From NCBI GenBank assembly GCA_946548065.1, contig CAMNPM010000006.1, positions 1 to 64,000 on the forward strand: a stretch of DNA of 64,000 nt, read 5' to 3'. The notes under the pieces were generated by a model. It had not been told where the DNA came from, did no database searches, and saw only the letters and a program-made list of their open reading frames with translations. Source of the stretch: an uncultured Prevotella sp. (GTDB lineage: Bacteria > Bacteroidota > Bacteroidia > Bacteroidales > Bacteroidaceae). Each line of letters starts with the position of its first letter. The first letter of the stretch is position 1. Made by a program: the position numbers and the translations under genes. Below, piece after piece: positions 8,271 through 16,890 of the stretch.

Positions 8271-8714
8271 TCATTCATCATCTGAAACCACTCCCTCCCG
8301 GATACGAATGGGCTGACGCCCCACCTTGCGGTAGGCAGCCACAACGGCATTCTGCATCTCGAAATAGGCATCGTAGCTGGTTTTGCGCCCTGTCTGGACG
8401 GCAATGACATAATTCTCCGTCAGACGCGAGGCCAGAAACGACTCCACTTGCTGCTGCAGCTGTGCCAGCGTGACAGGCTTGTCGTCGCAATACAGCGAGT
8501 CGTGCTCGTCGAGCCTGATCTGCAGCACATCGCTGCGGTGGATGTCCTGAACCTCCTGCTGTTGCTCGTCCAAGGGCGACAGGCGACGCCCCAGCCCCTT
8601 GTCGCTATCCATCGACGAGGTAACCAGGAAGAAGACCAACAGCATAAACGAGATGTCGGCTGTCGAGGTTGTATTCAGTTCGGGAATGTCCCTATGTCGC
8701 CTGCGAATAAACAT
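8271..8714 (-). CDS. ExbD/TolR-type biopolymer transport protein (proximal copy)
   Basis: 147-residue paralogue of the next gene: a basic N terminus (FIRRRHRDIPELN), one membrane helix starting with the conserved Asp (TADISFMLLVFFLVTS), and a periplasmic domain. With ExbB it should form a proton-driven motor that energises TonB-dependent outer-membrane uptake. Two exbD genes in tandem are common in Bacteroidetes. It follows the 42-codon gene closely. Confidence 0.9.
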   Translation of the reverse strand: MFIRRRHRDIPELNTTSTADISFMLLVFFLVTSSMDSDKGLGRRLSPLDEQQQEVQDIHRSDVLQIRLDEHDSLYCDDKPVTLAQLQQQVESFLASRLTENYVIAVQTGRKTSYDAYFEMQNAVVAAYRKVGRQPIRIREGVVSDDE

Positions 8715-8717
8715 ATA

Positions 8718-8846
8718 TTACTTGTGATTCTCCATCCAGAACGAGCGTACGGCGGAGACTATGGTCACCACTACGGCAACGCCCAGAGCAATATACATGA
8801 GCCAAAGCATGACCTCAGCCAAGAGAAGATTTCCTGCCTCTTCCAT
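8718..8846 (-). CDS. small membrane protein of the exb operon, 42 aa
   Basis: A 42-codon reading frame fills the gap between exbB and exbD. It starts MEEAGNLLLAEVM, has one strongly hydrophobic helix (about residues 12-34, rich in Val/Ala/Ile) and a short basic/polar tail ending ENHK. Its ATG overlaps the exbB stop as TGATG (8844-8848), and it stops 3 nt before the ATG of the first exbD, so it is packed like a coupled operon gene. It could be a small accessory subunit of the ExbBD motor. I do not know a named family. Confidence rests on spacing, coupling and the membrane helix. Confidence 0.7.
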   Translation of the reverse strand: MEEAGNLLLAEVMLWLMYIALGVAVVVTIVSAVRSFWMENHK

Positions 8847-9694
8847 CACGCACCTCCTTTCGTCTGGTTACTTTTCAGTTTTGCTATGGCATCCATCAGC
8901 GTGATGGCGCTTTCCTCCATGTGAGCTGTCAGACGCTCAATCTTCGAGAGAATATAGTTGTAGAAGAACTGCAGGACAATGGCCACGATGATGCCGAAGA
9001 TGGTAGTGATAAGCGCCACCTTCATACCTTCAGCCACGATGGTGGGGCTGATGTCGCCTGCTGTCTGTATACGGTCGAAGGCCATCACCATACCGATTAC
9101 CGTTCCGAGGAATCCCAATGAGGGAGCGACGGCTATGAAGAGCCGGATCCAGGTACACCCTTTCTCCATGTTCGACACGAGCACCGAGCCGTAGTTGGTG
9201 AGCTGGCGGTCAATCTGCTCCAAGGGTTCCTTGATGTGCAGCAGCCCCTGATAGCATATTGATGCCACGGGGCCGCGCGTCTCGCGGCAGAGCGTCTTGG
9301 CTCCCTCCACATCGCCTTGTTCCAAACGGGCATCAATGTCCTGCATCAGACGGTGCGCATTGATTTCGGACAAGGTAAGATATACCAGTCGCTCAATGCA
9401 GAAGGCCAGTCCCAGCACCAATGCCAGCGCCACCAGCGACATGAAACCCGCAGAGCCCTCCATGAACTTGCGCTTGAGCTGCTTGTGCAGTCCACCGCCT
9501 TCAGAAGCATCCGGTTCGGTCTCTGTCAGTTCTGCGCTGACGGCAGCCATAGCGGAGTCGGCCATCACGGCAGCTGAGTCAGAGGCCAGCATGGCTGCAG
9601 AGTCAGAGGCCACAGCGACTGAGTCGACAGCAGCAGTTGCGGGAACAGCCATCAAGACTGCCAACGTCAAAGATATCAAGAATTTCTTCATCAC
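8846..9694 (-). CDS. ExbB/TolQ/MotA-type proton channel protein
   Basis: 282-residue inner-membrane protein. It begins with a signal-like segment (FLISLTLAVLMAVPATAA) and a Ser/Asp/Ala-rich low-complexity stretch, then a first core helix (GFMSLVALALVLGLAFCIERLVYL). The two conserved helices are around residues 175-200 (LFIAVAPSLGFLGTVIGMVMAF) and 215-245 (ALITTIFGIIVAIVLQFFYNYIL). The GFLGTVIGM motif is characteristic of ExbB/TolQ. It should form the pentameric channel around the ExbD proteins. Gene order is exbB, small protein, exbD, exbD, downstream of the carbonic anhydrase gene. Confidence 0.92.
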   Translation of the reverse strand: MMKKFLISLTLAVLMAVPATAAVDSVAVASDSAAMLASDSAAVMADSAMAAVSAELTETEPDASEGGGLHKQLKRKFMEGSAGFMSLVALALVLGLAFCIERLVYLTLSEINAHRLMQDIDARLEQGDVEGAKTLCRETRGPVASICYQGLLHIKEPLEQIDRQLTNYGSVLVSNMEKGCTWIRLFIAVAPSLGFLGTVIGMVMAFDRIQTAGDISPTIVAEGMKVALITTIFGIIVAIVLQFFYNYILSKIERLTAHMEESAITLMDAIAKLKSNQTKGGA

Positions 9695-9715
9695 CTTATT
9701 ATATTTACTGAATCG

Positions 9716-10231
9716 TTATTTCCCAGACATCTCTTCGAGATAGTATTTCGAGTAGGCCACGTAGTGCTCGGCATTGTCGGTCTGTCCGGGACGCGTGGGC
9801 TTGATATACTTGGCTGGAACACCGCCCCATATCTCATGAGGCGGTATCTTGGTGTTTTGCAGCACCAAGGCACCGGCAGCCACGATAGCCCCTTCTCCTA
9901 TCTCGCAACCATCGAGCAGCGTAGACCCCATGCCTATCAAGGCATGGTCGTGAATGGTACAGGCATGCACGGTGACATTATGCCCGATGGTCACGTAGTT
10001 GCCAATGTGCGTAGGACCCGTCTCGTGGGTCACGTGGACACAGCTACCGTCCTGCACGTTGGTACAGTTGCCGATGGTGATGGGAGCGACATCGCCACGT
10101 ACCACCGCATTGAACCACACAGAGCACTCGTCGCCCATCTGTACGTCGCCCACTATGGTAGCATTCTCGCTGAAATAACAGTCCTTGCCCCACTTGGGAG
10201 ACAGACCGCGATATGATTTGATTAAAGCCAT
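9716..10231 (-). CDS. gamma-carbonic anhydrase family protein
   Basis: 171 residues forming a left-handed beta-helix of hexapeptide repeats (runs such as IGNCTN, IGNYVT, IGHNVT). Metal-site histidines are visible in CVHVTHETGPTHIGNYVTIGHN, with a third near TVHACTIHDH. Many Bacteroidetes homologues are annotated as transferase hexapeptide proteins, so carbonic anhydrase activity is likely but unproven. It lies between waaA and exbB. The 43-nt gap to waaA holds the GAGAGTTGAGAATTGAG repeat. Confidence 0.85.
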   Translation of the reverse strand: MALIKSYRGLSPKWGKDCYFSENATIVGDVQMGDECSVWFNAVVRGDVAPITIGNCTNVQDGSCVHVTHETGPTHIGNYVTIGHNVTVHACTIHDHALIGMGSTLLDGCEIGEGAIVAAGALVLQNTKIPPHEIWGGVPAKYIKPTRPGQTDNAEHYVAYSKYYLEEMSGK

Positions 10232-10274
10232 TTTGTTGTTGAGAGTTGAGAATTGAGAATTAAGAGTTGGGAGG

Positions 10275-11564
10275 TCAGAGTTTGACGTCTTGCATAATCT
10301 TCTGAGTAGCTCCCGTCATTTGCTTGACAAAAGCGCCTGCCGCACGTCCGGCATCCTTAATTGACTGAGGCTCAGAGGTGAAACGCTGCATCACCTGCTG
10401 GAAGTCGGCAGCACAGCTAATCTCCAGCCCTCCGCCACAGGCTTTCAGTCCCTGGGCCTCCTGGAAACGCTGGTTGTTAGGCCCGAAGATGACGGGCACA
10501 TCCCATACGGCAGCCTCCAAGGTATTGTGGATGCCAACGCCAAAGCCACCGCCTACATAGGTCACGTCAGCATAATGATAGATGCTGCTGAGCAATCCAA
10601 AGCAGTCGACAATAAGCACGTCAGCGTCTTTCACGCTCTCCTCGGTGGCTTGCGTATAGCGCTCCACCTTGCGCCCCGCCAGCTTAGAGACAATCTGTCC
10701 GAGATGGTCTTCACTAATGACATGGGGAGCGATAATGAGCTTCCAGTCGCGATGCTCATTAAAGTAAGGAATAAAGATGTCCTCGTCAGGTTGCCAACTG
10801 GAGCCTGCCACGAATATTTTCGAGGGCGCGGGGGTGCGGGGGGACGGGGGAACGAGATGACCTTCGCACCCACGTACCCCCGTACCTTCGCACCCCACTA
10901 TAAACTGCTCGACAACAGGCAACTGCTTGGCAGCAGCCTTAATCTGCAATACACGGTCGAAGCGGGTGTCGCCCACTACCGTCACATCGGTGATGCCGAT
11001 GGAACCCAGCAACTGACGACTAAGATCGTTCTGCACATAGAAACGCGTGAAGCACTTCAGCACATGGGCATACTGACGGCCGTACCAGCGAAAGAAGATC
11101 TGATCGGGACGGAAGATGCTGCTGACGCTATAGACGGGAATACCTCGATGACGCAGAATGTGCAGGTAGTTGTACCAGAACTCATACTTGATGAAGAATG
11201 CCATCACAGGTCGTACGGTGCGCAGGAAGCGTCGGGCATTGGTGATGGTATCCAGGGGCAGATAACAAATAATGTCGGCTCCCTCATAGTTCTTGCGCAC
11301 CTCATAGCCCGAAGGCGAGAAGAAAGTGAGCAGAATCTTGTATTCCGGATGCTCCTGACGCAACTGCTCCATCAGCGGACGGCCCTGCTCAAACTCGCCA
11401 AGCGAGGCAGCATGAAACCACACATAGCGGGCATTGACATCAACCTGTTCCCGCAACACCCGAATGGCATCACGCTCTCCGCGCCACATCTTGCGAACCT
11501 TACCATTAAAAAGACTCGCAACGGCCACGCCAAGCTGATAGAGATATATAATAATGTTATACAT
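10275..11564 (-). CDS. waaA: 3-deoxy-D-manno-octulosonic acid transferase
   Basis: Adds Kdo from CMP-Kdo to lipid A precursors. 429 residues: N-terminal membrane-associated segment, the GT30 N-terminal domain with HAASLGEFEQGRPL (family catalytic Glu), KYEFWYN, and a C-terminal GT-B domain with VGGGFGVGIHNTLEAA and VIFGPNNQRFQEA. Between the two lobes (about residues 222-248) lies a Gly/Pro-rich stretch (GCEGTGVRGCEG..., PSPRTPAPSK) encoded by G/C-biased repeats at about 10817-10900; it is absent from the family as I know it and looks like a repeat-derived linker. The start overlaps the gltX stop (TGATG), so the genes are coupled. Confidence 0.92.
   Translation of the reverse strand: MYNIIIYLYQLGVAVASLFNGKVRKMWRGERDAIRVLREQVDVNARYVWFHAASLGEFEQGRPLMEQLRQEHPEYKILLTFFSPSGYEVRKNYEGADIICYLPLDTITNARRFLRTVRPVMAFFIKYEFWYNYLHILRHRGIPVYSVSSIFRPDQIFFRWYGRQYAHVLKCFTRFYVQNDLSRQLLGSIGITDVTVVGDTRFDRVLQIKAAAKQLPVVEQFIVGCEGTGVRGCEGHLVPPSPRTPAPSKIFVAGSSWQPDEDIFIPYFNEHRDWKLIIAPHVISEDHLGQIVSKLAGRKVERYTQATEESVKDADVLIVDCFGLLSSIYHYADVTYVGGGFGVGIHNTLEAAVWDVPVIFGPNNQRFQEAQGLKACGGGLEISCAADFQQVMQRFTSEPQSIKDAGRAAGAFVKQMTGATQKIMQDVKL
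10817..10900. repeat. GC-rich low-complexity insert in waaA
   Basis: On the coding strand the word GGGTGCGAAGGT recurs with GTACG between copies, followed by C-rich CCCCCCGCACCCCCGC. It encodes about 27 residues between the two GT-B lobes and keeps the frame. Confidence 0.65.
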
Positions 11565-13081
11565 CAGCCTAAGATTTCGATGGCTCGCTTCATTCGCTTC
11601 AAAGTCTCCTCCTTACCCAGGAAGGCTGAGATGTCGAACATGCCAGGTCCTTTACCCTCGCCTACCAATGTCAGACGCCAGGCATTCATGATGTTGCCCA
11701 GTTTGTAGCCCTTGTCCTCTATCCACTGATGAACAATGTGCTCCTGATTCTCCAGCGAGAAGTCGTCGATACCCTCCAGCACCTGCATCAGCTCGGTCAG
11801 CTGCTGGGCAGAGTCATCCTTCCAGCGCTTCTTGGCCGTCTTCTCGTCGTATTCTGACGGAGCAACGAAGAAGAACGAGCACAGAGGCCACAGCTCATGA
11901 ACGAACGACACACGGTCTTTCATCATAGCCGTCACCTGCAGGATGCGCTCAGAGGTCTCTTGCGGACAATGTTCCTTGACAATGGGTTCGAAGAGGGCAG
12001 CAATCTCCTCGTTCGACTTCTTGAGGATATACTCGTGGTTGAACCAGATAGCTTTCTCATAGGCAAACTTGGCACCAGCCTTCGAGCACTTGGAGATGTC
12101 GAACAAAGGCACCAGCTCGTCAAGCGAGAAGATTTCCTGCTCAGTACCAGGATTCCATCCCAGCAGCGCCAGGAAATTGATGACAGCCTCGGGGAAATAG
12201 CCGTCCTCACGGTATCCGCGCGAGACATCGCCCGTCTTGGGGTCGGTCCAGCGCAGGGGGAACACGGGGAATCCCAGACGGTCGCCGTCGCGCTTCGACA
12301 GCTTGCCCTTCCCGTCAGGCTTCAGCAACAAGGGCAGGTGAGCAAACTGGGGCATGCTGTCCTCCCAGCCAAAGGCACGGTAGAGCATGACATGCAGAGG
12401 AGCCGACGGAAGCCATTCCTCACCGCGGATGACATGTGAGATTTCCATCAGATGGTCGTCGACTATGTTAGCCAGATGGTAGGTCGGCAACTGGTCGGCA
12501 CTCTTGTAAAGCACCTTATCGTCACAGATGTCACTCTTGACGCGCACCTCACCACGAATCAGGTCGTTGACGAGTATCTCCTGACCTGCCTCCACCTTGA
12601 AGCGCACCACATACTGTTGCCCATCGGCAATCAGCCGGTCTACCTCATCCTTGGGAAGGGTCAGCGAGTTGCGCATCTGCTGGCGGGTATGACAGTCGTA
12701 CTGGAAATTCGGCACCTCAGCGCGTTTCTGCTCCAGTTCCTGTGGGGTGTCGAAGGCTATATAGGCCTTGCCAGCATCCAACAACTGCTGAACATACTGC
12801 TTATAGATGTCGCGACGCTCGCTCTGGCGGTAAGGACCCTTGTCGCCTCCGAACGAGACACCCTCGTCGAACCGGATGCCCAGCCACTTGAAACTCTCGA
12901 TGATATACTCCTCGGCACCAGGCACAAAGCGCGTAGAATCGGTGTCCTCGATACGGAACACCAGGTCGCCTCCATGCTGCCGAGCAAACAGATAATTATA
13001 TAATGCCGTGCGCACACCACCAATGTGCAACGCACCCGTAGGACTGGGTGCAAAACGCACCCTAACTCTTCTTTCTGCCAT
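11564..13081 (-). CDS. gltX: glutamyl-tRNA synthetase
   Basis: Class I aminoacyl-tRNA synthetase of 505 residues that charges tRNA-Glu. It begins with [16 protein letters not shown], containing the HIGH-type signature. The KLSKRDGD segment is the KMSKS-type loop, and the C-terminal half is the helical anticodon-binding domain. A promoter box (TACTTTTGC, 13112-13120) lies about 30 nt upstream. It is the first gene of a long minus-strand run (waaA, carbonic anhydrase, exbB, small protein, exbD, exbD). Confidence 0.97.
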   Translation of the reverse strand: MAERRVRVRFAPSPTGALHIGGVRTALYNYLFARQHGGDLVFRIEDTDSTRFVPGAEEYIIESFKWLGIRFDEGVSFGGDKGPYRQSERRDIYKQYVQQLLDAGKAYIAFDTPQELEQKRAEVPNFQYDCHTRQQMRNSLTLPKDEVDRLIADGQQYVVRFKVEAGQEILVNDLIRGEVRVKSDICDDKVLYKSADQLPTYHLANIVDDHLMEISHVIRGEEWLPSAPLHVMLYRAFGWEDSMPQFAHLPLLLKPDGKGKLSKRDGDRLGFPVFPLRWTDPKTGDVSRGYREDGYFPEAVINFLALLGWNPGTEQEIFSLDELVPLFDISKCSKAGAKFAYEKAIWFNHEYILKKSNEEIAALFEPIVKEHCPQETSERILQVTAMMKDRVSFVHELWPLCSFFFVAPSEYDEKTAKKRWKDDSAQQLTELMQVLEGIDDFSLENQEHIVHQWIEDKGYKLGNIMNAWRLTLVGEGKGPGMFDISAFLGKEETLKRMKRAIEILG

Positions 13082-13111
13082 GAATTTTATGGTCTTTTTT
13101 CAATAATTTGT

Positions 13112-13120
13112 GCAAAAGTA
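13112..13120 (-). promoter_or_regulatory. promoter -7 box for gltX and the downstream run
   Basis: TACTTTTGC on the minus strand. A plus-strand TATTTTCGC for the divergent HD-phosphodiesterase gene lies about 35 bp away. Confidence 0.5.
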
Positions 13121-13187
13121 CGCATTTTTTTTGAGAATATGCGCTTTTTTTCGTATTTTCGCACGGTGAAAGCAAAAATATGTACCA

Positions 13188-15242
13188 ATGAGCAGTTTTA
13201 ATTTGAAAGAAGACATCCAATGGCGCGACATCCTTGTGCGGGCTTTGCTGGTCATCGCAACAGTCACCGTTGTGGTATGGTCGATGCCCCACGACAACAC
13301 CAGCATCTTCCACGCAGAACAAGGCAAGCCTTGGAAATATGCAGACTTCACTGCACCGTTCGACTTCCCCATCTACAAATCAGATGCAGTCATACAGCGC
13401 GAGCGCGACAGCGTGATGAAGGAATACGAACCTTATTATAGATATAATGTAGCCACCGAACAGCAGATGGTGCGCAAGTTTACTGCCGACTATGCCGACG
13501 GCATACCCGATGTCACCGACGACTACATCAGCATCATCTCGAACCGCCTGCACAGCCTTTACCAACAAGGTATCATGGAGCAAAAAGACTACGACGAGCT
13601 ACGCAGCGACACGGCCAACATGATACGCGTTGTCAACCAGAAGCAAGCCTTCAGCGTGTCCATCCTCGAAGTTTATTCACCCAAAGGTGCCTACGAACAA
13701 TTGTTCAGAGACGAGAAGCTGGCCTCCATGCGCGGAGCATTACAGAAATGCAACCTGAACAACTACATAGTGCCTAACCTGACATACGACCGCGAGCGGA
13801 GCGAGACCAGCAAGAACGAACTCCTGGCCAGCATTCCCCTGGCCAGCGGACTGGTACAGAAGGGGCAGAAGATAGTTGACCGCGGAGAGATAGTGACTGA
13901 CAGGACCTATCGCATCATAGAATCGTTTATCAAGGAGAACGACCGCCGCAACGAGGACAAGACACAGAACCGAATATCGCTCATCGGACAGATACTCTAC
14001 GTTTCTATCCTGATGATCTGCTTCACCATCTACCTGTCACTATACCGCAAAGACTACTTTGAGAAGTGGCGCAGCATTGCCATGCTCTATGCGTTTATCA
14101 TCATCTTTGCCCTGCTGACGGCTCTCTTCGTGCGCAATACCTTTGTACACGTCTACATCCTGCCCTACGCGATGGTACCCATCTTCATCAGGGTGTTCAT
14201 GGACTCACGTACGGCATTTATGACCCACGTCACCATGATCACCATCTGTGCCATCATGCTGCAACATCCCTTTGAGTTTGCCATCGTCGAGACGGTGGCC
14301 GGACTGGTGGCTATCAGTTCGCTGCGTGAACTGTCACAACGCTCACAGCTCTTCAAGTCGGCCATCTTCATCACACTGGCCTGCATGGCTGTCAACATGG
14401 CCTTCGACTGGATGCAGGCCAGCACCTTGAGCCAAATAGACTATAGCACGTATAATTATCTGGTGGTGAACGGTATTGCCCTGCTCTTCGCCTACCCACT
14501 GCTCTACCTCATCGAGAAAGCATTTGGGTTCACCAGCGACATCACACTTATTGAGCTGTCGAATACAAACAATGAGCTGCTGCGGCGCATGAGCGAAGTG
14601 GCTCCTGGCACCTTCAACCACTCTATACAGGTGGCCAACCTGGCTGGAGAGATAGCCAACAAGATTGGAGCCAAAGGCCAGCTGGTGCGTACCGGAGCCC
14701 TGTACCACGACATCGGCAAACTGTCTAATCCTATCTACTTTACAGAAAACCAGTCGGGCATCGACCCGCACGACATGCTGACCGACATTGAGAGCGCGCA
14801 GATTATCATCAGCCACGTTACCGAAGGTCTGAGAATGGCCGACAAGCATAACTTGCCCAAGGTCATCCGCGAATTCATTGCCACCCACCACGGACTGGGC
14901 AAGGCTAAGTTTTTCTATATCCGCTATAAGAACGAGCATCCCGACGAGCCTGTTGACGACCTCTTGTTCACCTATCCAGGCCCCAACCCATTCACCAGAG
15001 AGCAAGCCTGTCTGATGATGGCCGACTCGGTGGAAGCCGCATCGCGCTCACTGAAGGAGTATACCGAACAAGCTATCCGCGAACTGGTAGAGCGCATCAT
15101 CGACGGACAAGTGGCTGAAGGCTATTTCCGCGAATGCCCCGTTACCTTCCGCGACATCCAATATGCCAAGACCGTACTCATTGAGAAGTTGAAAACCATC
15201 TACCATACGCGCATCAGTTACCCAATGGAGAAAAAGGAATAA
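13188..15242 (+). CDS. 7TM-HD phosphohydrolase (PgpH-like cyclic-di-AMP phosphodiesterase)
   Basis: 684 residues. An N-terminal helix (about 15-32) is followed by a large extracytoplasmic domain (about 35-265, the 7TMR-HDED type). Seven transmembrane helices occupy about 270-450. The cytoplasmic HD domain begins near 470 with the metal-binding histidines in FNHSIQVANLAGEIA, GALYHDIGK and ISHVTEG, and further in THHGLGKA. Characterised members of this architecture degrade cyclic di-AMP. A hairpin terminator follows the stop. The product should lie in the inner membrane with its HD domain in the cytoplasm. Confidence 0.9.
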   Translation: MSSFNLKEDIQWRDILVRALLVIATVTVVVWSMPHDNTSIFHAEQGKPWKYADFTAPFDFPIYKSDAVIQRERDSVMKEYEPYYRYNVATEQQMVRKFTADYADGIPDVTDDYISIISNRLHSLYQQGIMEQKDYDELRSDTANMIRVVNQKQAFSVSILEVYSPKGAYEQLFRDEKLASMRGALQKCNLNNYIVPNLTYDRERSETSKNELLASIPLASGLVQKGQKIVDRGEIVTDRTYRIIESFIKENDRRNEDKTQNRISLIGQILYVSILMICFTIYLSLYRKDYFEKWRSIAMLYAFIIIFALLTALFVRNTFVHVYILPYAMVPIFIRVFMDSRTAFMTHVTMITICAIMLQHPFEFAIVETVAGLVAISSLRELSQRSQLFKSAIFITLACMAVNMAFDWMQASTLSQIDYSTYNYLVVNGIALLFAYPLLYLIEKAFGFTSDITLIELSNTNNELLRRMSEVAPGTFNHSIQVANLAGEIANKIGAKGQLVRTGALYHDIGKLSNPIYFTENQSGIDPHDMLTDIESAQIIISHVTEGLRMADKHNLPKVIREFIATHHGLGKAKFFYIRYKNEHPDEPVDDLLFTYPGPNPFTREQACLMMADSVEAASRSLKEYTEQAIRELVERIIDGQVAEGYFRECPVTFRDIQYAKTVLIEKLKTIYHTRISYPMEKKE

Positions 15243-15270
15243 TCTTACGTGTTTGCGCACACAAATTTAT

Positions 15271-15311
15271 GCACATTCCCGCACATCTGTGCAGGAAATG
15301 CGCTGTTTTTA
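15271..15311 (+). terminator. intrinsic terminator after the HD-phosphodiesterase gene
   Basis: GCACATTCCCGCACA and TGTGCAGGAAATGCGC pair around a 2-nt loop, followed by TGTTTTTAG. Confidence 0.7.
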
Positions 15312-15365
15312 GTTAACAAATATTAATTCTTGTTGCACTTTTGCCTATGTTTTGTGCAATAACAG

Positions 15366-15374
15366 TACCTTTGC
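15366..15374 (+). promoter_or_regulatory. promoter -7 box for the FadL-like gene
   Basis: TACCTTTGC with a TTTG about 22 nt upstream (15340-15343). The ATG is 30 nt downstream. Confidence 0.55.
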
Positions 15375-15403
15375 GGGCGTTTTTACGAAAATAAGTTTAA
15401 AAG

Positions 15404-16882
15404 ATGAAAAAGATTCTATCTTCGGTGATTGTTTTCACAATGGCTTCGATGAGCGCCTGGGCAGGCGGTATCATCACCAACACAAACCAAAGTGTATTGT
15501 TCTTGAAAAACCCCGCACGCGATGCAGCCATCGGACTGGATGGCGTATACAGTAACCCGGCAGGTGTTGCCTTCATGCCAGAGGGATTTCATGTGGCCTT
15601 CAACTGGCAGTATGCACACCAGACTCGCACCATTACTTCGACAAACCCGGCTTTCGCGTTAGGTAAGAAAAACAACGGCAAATCGACAAAGGAATTTGAA
15701 GGCGTAGCTGACGCTCCCATCATTCCCTCACTACAGGGTGCCTATAATAAAGGTAACTGGAGCCTGCAGTTCAATCTGTCTGTTCCCGGCGGTGGCGGTG
15801 CCTGCGAATTTGCCGACGGTCTGGGGTCGTTCGAGAGTGTCGTGGGTAACATTGCTGCCATGCTGCAGCCTTTAGGTGCGCAAGGCTATGACATGGAGAG
15901 CTACATGAAGGGACGCCAGTACTATTTTGGTGTCCAGCTGGGCGCAGCGTATAAAATTTACCCCAACCTCTCGGTATACGGCGGTTTGCGCCTGCTCTAT
16001 GGCGATGCTACCTACAAGGCAAAAATCAATAATATCATGGTGAAGACGGAAGGGGGCTATGTCGGTTTTGCCGACTATCTGCAGTACTCAGCTACCACCA
16101 TTAACAACAATCTCGACCTGGTCAATGCGGGTATAGCAAAATACCAAGCAGCCGGCATGGAAGCTCCTGCAGAACTGATTGCCCAGCAGGTACAGTTGGA
16201 AAAGACCAAGGAGAGTCTGAGTCAGCTTCAGAAATATGCCGACGGCGTAAATCTGTTGTGCAACCAGGACGGTGTGGGTATTGCTCCCATCATCGGTATT
16301 CACTACAAGGTCAGCAACTTCAACTTTGCCGCAAAATATGAGTTCAAGACCCAGATCCGCATGAAGAACGAGTCTACGGTCAATGAAGCCAGCGAGATTG
16401 CGGCCGTCAACAAGTTCCGTGACGGCGAGAAAGTAAACGAAGACTCCCCTGCCCTGCTGACGATTGGTGCACAGTGGAAGCCCATTGATGTGGTAAGCCT
16501 CAACCTGGGCTGGCACCATTACTTTGACAAGGATGCCAACTGGTATAACAACACCCAGGATCTGCTGCGCCACAACACTAATGAGTTCCTGGCGGGTGTT
16601 GAGTGGGATATCACTCCCAAGCTCAATGTGTCGTGCGGTGGACAGCTGACCCGCTACGGAATGGACGATGCCTACATGAACGACATGTCGTTCGTGGTCA
16701 ACAGCTACAGCATCGGTCTGGGATTCAGTTACAAGGTTAAGGAGAACATCACCCTCTCTGCTGCCTACTTCCAGACCAACTACGGCACCTATAAGCGCGA
16801 CAACTATCCCGCAGAAGGCATCAGCGACCACTTCACCCGCACAAACCGCGTACTGGGTGTCGGTTGCCAGCTGGACTTCTAA
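15404..16882 (+). CDS. OmpP1/FadL-family outer membrane transporter
   Basis: 492 residues with a cleavable signal peptide (KKILSSVIVFTMASMSAWAGG, cleavage after AWA). The mature N terminus carries the FadL/OmpP1 hallmark of a short hatch segment with NPAG (VYSNPAGVAFMPEG). The rest alternates beta strands and ends in a C-terminal phenylalanine (CQLDF), as expected for a barrel inserted by the Bam machinery. Family members import long-chain fatty acids or other hydrophobic compounds; the substrate cannot be told here. The stop lies 8 bp from the stop of convergent priA. Confidence 0.88.
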   Translation: MKKILSSVIVFTMASMSAWAGGIITNTNQSVLFLKNPARDAAIGLDGVYSNPAGVAFMPEGFHVAFNWQYAHQTRTITSTNPAFALGKKNNGKSTKEFEGVADAPIIPSLQGAYNKGNWSLQFNLSVPGGGGACEFADGLGSFESVVGNIAAMLQPLGAQGYDMESYMKGRQYYFGVQLGAAYKIYPNLSVYGGLRLLYGDATYKAKINNIMVKTEGGYVGFADYLQYSATTINNNLDLVNAGIAKYQAAGMEAPAELIAQQVQLEKTKESLSQLQKYADGVNLLCNQDGVGIAPIIGIHYKVSNFNFAAKYEFKTQIRMKNESTVNEASEIAAVNKFRDGEKVNEDSPALLTIGAQWKPIDVVSLNLGWHHYFDKDANWYNNTQDLLRHNTNEFLAGVEWDITPKLNVSCGGQLTRYGMDDAYMNDMSFVVNSYSIGLGFSYKVKENITLSAAYFQTNYGTYKRDNYPAEGISDHFTRTNRVLGVGCQLDF

Positions 16883-16890
16883 AAAGAATA

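Noticed and set aside
10527..11708. 393-codon plus-strand frame opposite waaA and gltX
   Set aside because: Shadow frame of two clear conserved genes; no family features.
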